Below are positions 61,952-64,000 of a stretch of 64,000 bases of DNA, one piece after another. Numbering within the stretch: position 1 is the stretch's first letter; every line of letters starts with the position of its first letter. Source of the DNA: Runella salmonicolor (GTDB lineage Bacteria; Bacteroidota; Bacteroidia; Cytophagales; Spirosomataceae); NCBI RefSeq assembly GCF_024158025.1, contig NZ_JAMZEL010000017.1, positions 62,001 through 126,000 of the forward strand, in the 5' to 3' direction. The translations under genes and the position numbers were made by a program. Under the pieces are notes generated by a model that worked only from the letters and a program-made list of their open reading frames with translations, did not search any database and was not told the DNA's origin.

Positions 61952-63226
61952 ATGCAACTCGAAAAATACAAGATACAACAGCACAACGACGACCTGCTCA
62001 AGGGCCACGAGCGCCGTTTGAGCTATATTACTTCCGAAATCGAAAACGCGGAAGCCATCATTCAGAAAGTCGTTGATTTTCAGATTGCCATTCCTTCGTG
62101 GGCATTGGGTACGGGCGGCACCCGTTTCGGGCGTTTTTCGGGCGGCGGTGAACCGCGTACATTGGAAGAAAAAATTGAAGATGTGGGTCTGCTGCATTCT
62201 TTAAATCAATCCAGCGGAGCCATTTCACTGCACATACCGTGGGATATTCCACAAGATGCCAAAGCCATCAAAGCCTTGGCAGCGCAACACGGTTTGAAAT
62301 TTGATGCCGTCAATTCCAACACCTTTCAAGATCAGCCTGACCAAGCCCTTACTTACAAATTCGGTTCGCTGCAAAACGTCAATAAAGCCATCCGCAAACA
62401 GGCAATTGAGCACAACATCGAGGTAATCAAACAAGGTATTGAGCTCGGGTCAGAATCTTTGACGGTGTGGCTTTCAGATGGTTCGTGCTTCCCGGGCCAA
62501 TTGAATTTCCGTAAAGCGTACCAAAATACCCTCGAAAGTTTGCAAGAAATTTACGCGGCTTTGCCAGATAATTGGAAGCTGTTTTTGGAATATAAAGCCT
62601 TCGAACCCAATTTTTATTCAACCACCGTCGGCGATTGGGGACAATCGTATTCGTACGTTCAGAAGCTCGGCAACAAAGCCTATACACTCGTAGATTTGGG
62701 CCACCATTTGCCTAACGCCAACATTGAACAAATCGTTGCGTTGCTGTTGATGGAAGGAAAACTAGGCGGCTTCCACTTCAACGATTCCAAATACGGCGAC
62801 GACGACTTAACTGCTGGCTCCATAAAGCCGTATCAGCTATTCCTGATTTTCAACGAATTGGTAGAAGGAATGGACGCACGCGGCATGAACCACGCCACCG
62901 ATTTGGGTTGGATGATTGATGCCTCACACAACGTCAAAGACCCCCTCGAAGATTTGCTGCAATCGGTCGAAGGCATCATGATGTCGTATGCGCAAGCGCT
63001 ATCGGTAGATAGAAAAGCGCTCGAAGAAGCCCAAAACAATAACGACGTGGTGCGGGCACAAGAGATTCTGCAAAACGCGTTCAGAACCGACGTTCGCGCC
63101 TTGGTTGCCGAAGCTCGTCTGCGGGCGGGTGGGGCATTGAATCCTTTAGAATTGTACCGCAGCCAAAAAGTACGCGAGAACCTCATCGCCGAAAGAGGGC
63201 TCAAAACAGTAGCGACCGGTTTGTAA
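61952..63226 (+). CDS. rhaI: L-rhamnose isomerase, RhaI type
   Basis: The 424-residue TIM-barrel enzyme converts L-rhamnose to L-rhamnulose. It matches the RhaI family (Rhizobium/Bacteroidota type) rather than RhaA: WALGTGGTRFGRFSGGGEPRTLEEKIEDVG near the N-terminus, then AISLHIPWD, LFLEYKAFEPNF, LVDLGHHLPNANIE and FHFNDSKYGDDDL, where Glu, Asp, His and Asp residues bind the metal. It overlaps none of its neighbours but is only 1 bp from rhaB, which implies coupled translation. Confidence 0.93.
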   Translation: MQLEKYKIQQHNDDLLKGHERRLSYITSEIENAEAIIQKVVDFQIAIPSWALGTGGTRFGRFSGGGEPRTLEEKIEDVGLLHSLNQSSGAISLHIPWDIPQDAKAIKALAAQHGLKFDAVNSNTFQDQPDQALTYKFGSLQNVNKAIRKQAIEHNIEVIKQGIELGSESLTVWLSDGSCFPGQLNFRKAYQNTLESLQEIYAALPDNWKLFLEYKAFEPNFYSTTVGDWGQSYSYVQKLGNKAYTLVDLGHHLPNANIEQIVALLLMEGKLGGFHFNDSKYGDDDLTAGSIKPYQLFLIFNELVEGMDARGMNHATDLGWMIDASHNVKDPLEDLLQSVEGIMMSYAQALSVDRKALEEAQNNNDVVRAQEILQNAFRTDVRALVAEARLRAGGALNPLELYRSQKVRENLIAERGLKTVATGL

Positions 63227-63227
63227 T

Positions 63228-64000
63228 ATGAAAATTCCCGTTTGCGCCGTATTAGACATCGGCAAAACCAACAAAAAGCTTTTCCTTTTTGACGAAAACT
63301 ATAAAATTGTCCTCGAAAAATCGGGGCAATTTCCCGAAACTACCGACGAAGACGGCGACCCGTGTGAGAACGTAGCACTCCTCACCTCTTGGGTAAGCGA
63401 CTCGCTACAAGAGGTATTTGCGTTAGAAGAATACGACGTCAAAGCCATCAATTTTTCGACCTACGGAGCCAGTTTGGTCCACGTAGACGAAAAGGGGGCA
63501 CCCGTGGCACCCTTATATAATTACCTCAAACCTTACCCTGAAACGCTCCAAAAGCAATTCTACAGCGCCTACGGCGGCGAGCAGGAATTCACCCGCAAAA
63601 CGGCTTCACCTATTTTGGGAAGTCTCAATTCAGCGATGATAATTTATCGACTGAAATACGAAAAGCCTGAACTGTTTGCCAAAATCAAGTATTCATTGCA
63701 TTTGCCACAGTATGTAAGTTCATTGGTAACAAACCTGTTCGCTTCTGATATCACGAGCATTGGTTGTCATACCAACCTCTGGGATTTTGACCAAAACACC
63801 TACCACGCTTGGGTAGCGCAAGAAGGCATTCTGGAAAAATTAGCCCCGATTGAGCCTGGCGATAAAGTAGTCACCAAATCCATTAACGGCCACGACCGAC
63901 TCGTGGGTATTGGCCTGCACGACAGTTCGTCGGCGCTGATTCCGTATCTGGTTAGTTTTCATGAGCCTTTTGTCTTGATTTCCACGGGCACTTGGTGCAT
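63228..64000 (+). CDS. rhaB: Rhamnulokinase-like FGGY carbohydrate kinase (partial)
   Basis: The frame starts at ATG 63228, one base after the rhaI stop, and runs to the window end (about 257 residues visible). The N-terminus VCAVLDIGKTNKKLFLFDE is the phosphate-1 loop of the FGGY/ASKHA fold; AINFSTYGASLVHVDEKG and GIGLHDSSSALIPYL are further FGGY patterns. In this operon the substrate should be L-rhamnulose, making rhamnulose-1-phosphate for RhaEW (inference from context). The C-terminal half is outside the window. Confidence 0.88.
   Translation, partial: MKIPVCAVLDIGKTNKKLFLFDENYKIVLEKSGQFPETTDEDGDPCENVALLTSWVSDSLQEVFALEEYDVKAINFSTYGASLVHVDEKGAPVAPLYNYLKPYPETLQKQFYSAYGGEQEFTRKTASPILGSLNSAMIIYRLKYEKPELFAKIKYSLHLPQYVSSLVTNLFASDITSIGCHTNLWDFDQNTYHAWVAQEGILEKLAPIEPGDKVVTKSINGHDRLVGIGLHDSSSALIPYLVSFHEPFVLISTGTWC

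Noticed and set aside
1..64000. tRNA or rRNA genes
   Set aside because: No cloverleaf-like sequence with TTCRA arm and no rRNA signature was found in any intergenic region by reading; a tRNA scan would be decisive.

Overview
The window is chromosomal DNA from a member of the Bacteroidota, most likely a Cytophagales bacterium of the Runella/Dyadobacter/Spirosoma type (inference; no 16S gene is present). Reasons: several promoters fit the Bacteroidota pattern TTG-N18/20-TAnnTTTG, genes lack clear Shine-Dalgarno sites, and families typical of the phylum are present (DUF3078, DUF5690, DUF6973, 3-coathanger C-terminal domain, TonB_C/MORN proteins, RhaI plus fused RhaEW). No rRNA, tRNA, CRISPR array, transposase or phage gene was seen. 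The one Rpn-type PD-(D/E)XK gene is a recombination-promoting nuclease relative, not an IS element.

Layout. 1-6400: end of a subtilisin-like protease, a membrane methyltransferase, a secreted serine hydrolase, a Tat-exported Gfo/Idh/MocA oxidoreductase, purM and two small envelope proteins. 6546-10200: an AT-richer accessory block with a Crp/Fnr regulator, a DUF6973 lipoprotein whose signal peptide is out of frame by one A in an A7 tract, two tandem lipoproteins sharing their N-terminal halves, and a third small lipoprotein. 10210-21050: Uma2 nuclease, alaS, an AAA_14/DUF4143 ATPase preceded by a 33-bp tandem repeat, an NfeD-like/flotillin pair, a secreted PQQ-type sugar dehydrogenase and an AI-2E family permease. 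21109-31540: a diheme cytochrome, then an efflux gene set on the minus strand (membrane fusion protein, TolC-like protein, ABC ATPase, two FtsX/MacB permeases, NtrC-like regulator) with its probable histidine kinase separated from the regulator by an opposite-strand 2H phosphoesterase.

31695-41420: Rpn nuclease, a molybdenum hydroxylase pair (2Fe-2S plus Mo subunits), lpdA, a von Willebrand-like lipoprotein facing a two-gene membrane/coiled-coil unit, an outer-membrane beta-barrel protein and a stand-alone LytTR regulator with a paired 18-nt upstream repeat. 41680-44682: a probable osmotic-stress operon (ECF sigma factor with a hydrophobic C-terminal tail, small protein, MscS-like channel, DUF3078 protein, MscL). 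44908-47913: translation operon rplM-rpsI-rpsB-tsf with structured intergenic RNA. 48155-59558: nadB, DUF5690 transporter, secreted RraA-like protein, enolase-superfamily protein, small lipoprotein, duplicated-TonB_C protein, an unrecognised glycosyltransferase-like protein, second serine hydrolase and a quinone oxidoreductase. 59708-64000: the L-rhamnose catabolic operon rhaEW-rhaI-rhaB, with rhaB cut by the window edge.

The most unusual material is the DUF6973/tandem-lipoprotein block (possible effector-immunity-like locus, inferred), the sigma factor with a membrane-like tail in a mechanosensitive-channel operon, the LytTR upstream repeat pair aligned to a consensus promoter, a heptanucleotide repeat that encodes a signal-peptide core, and a small family of intergenic palindromes.
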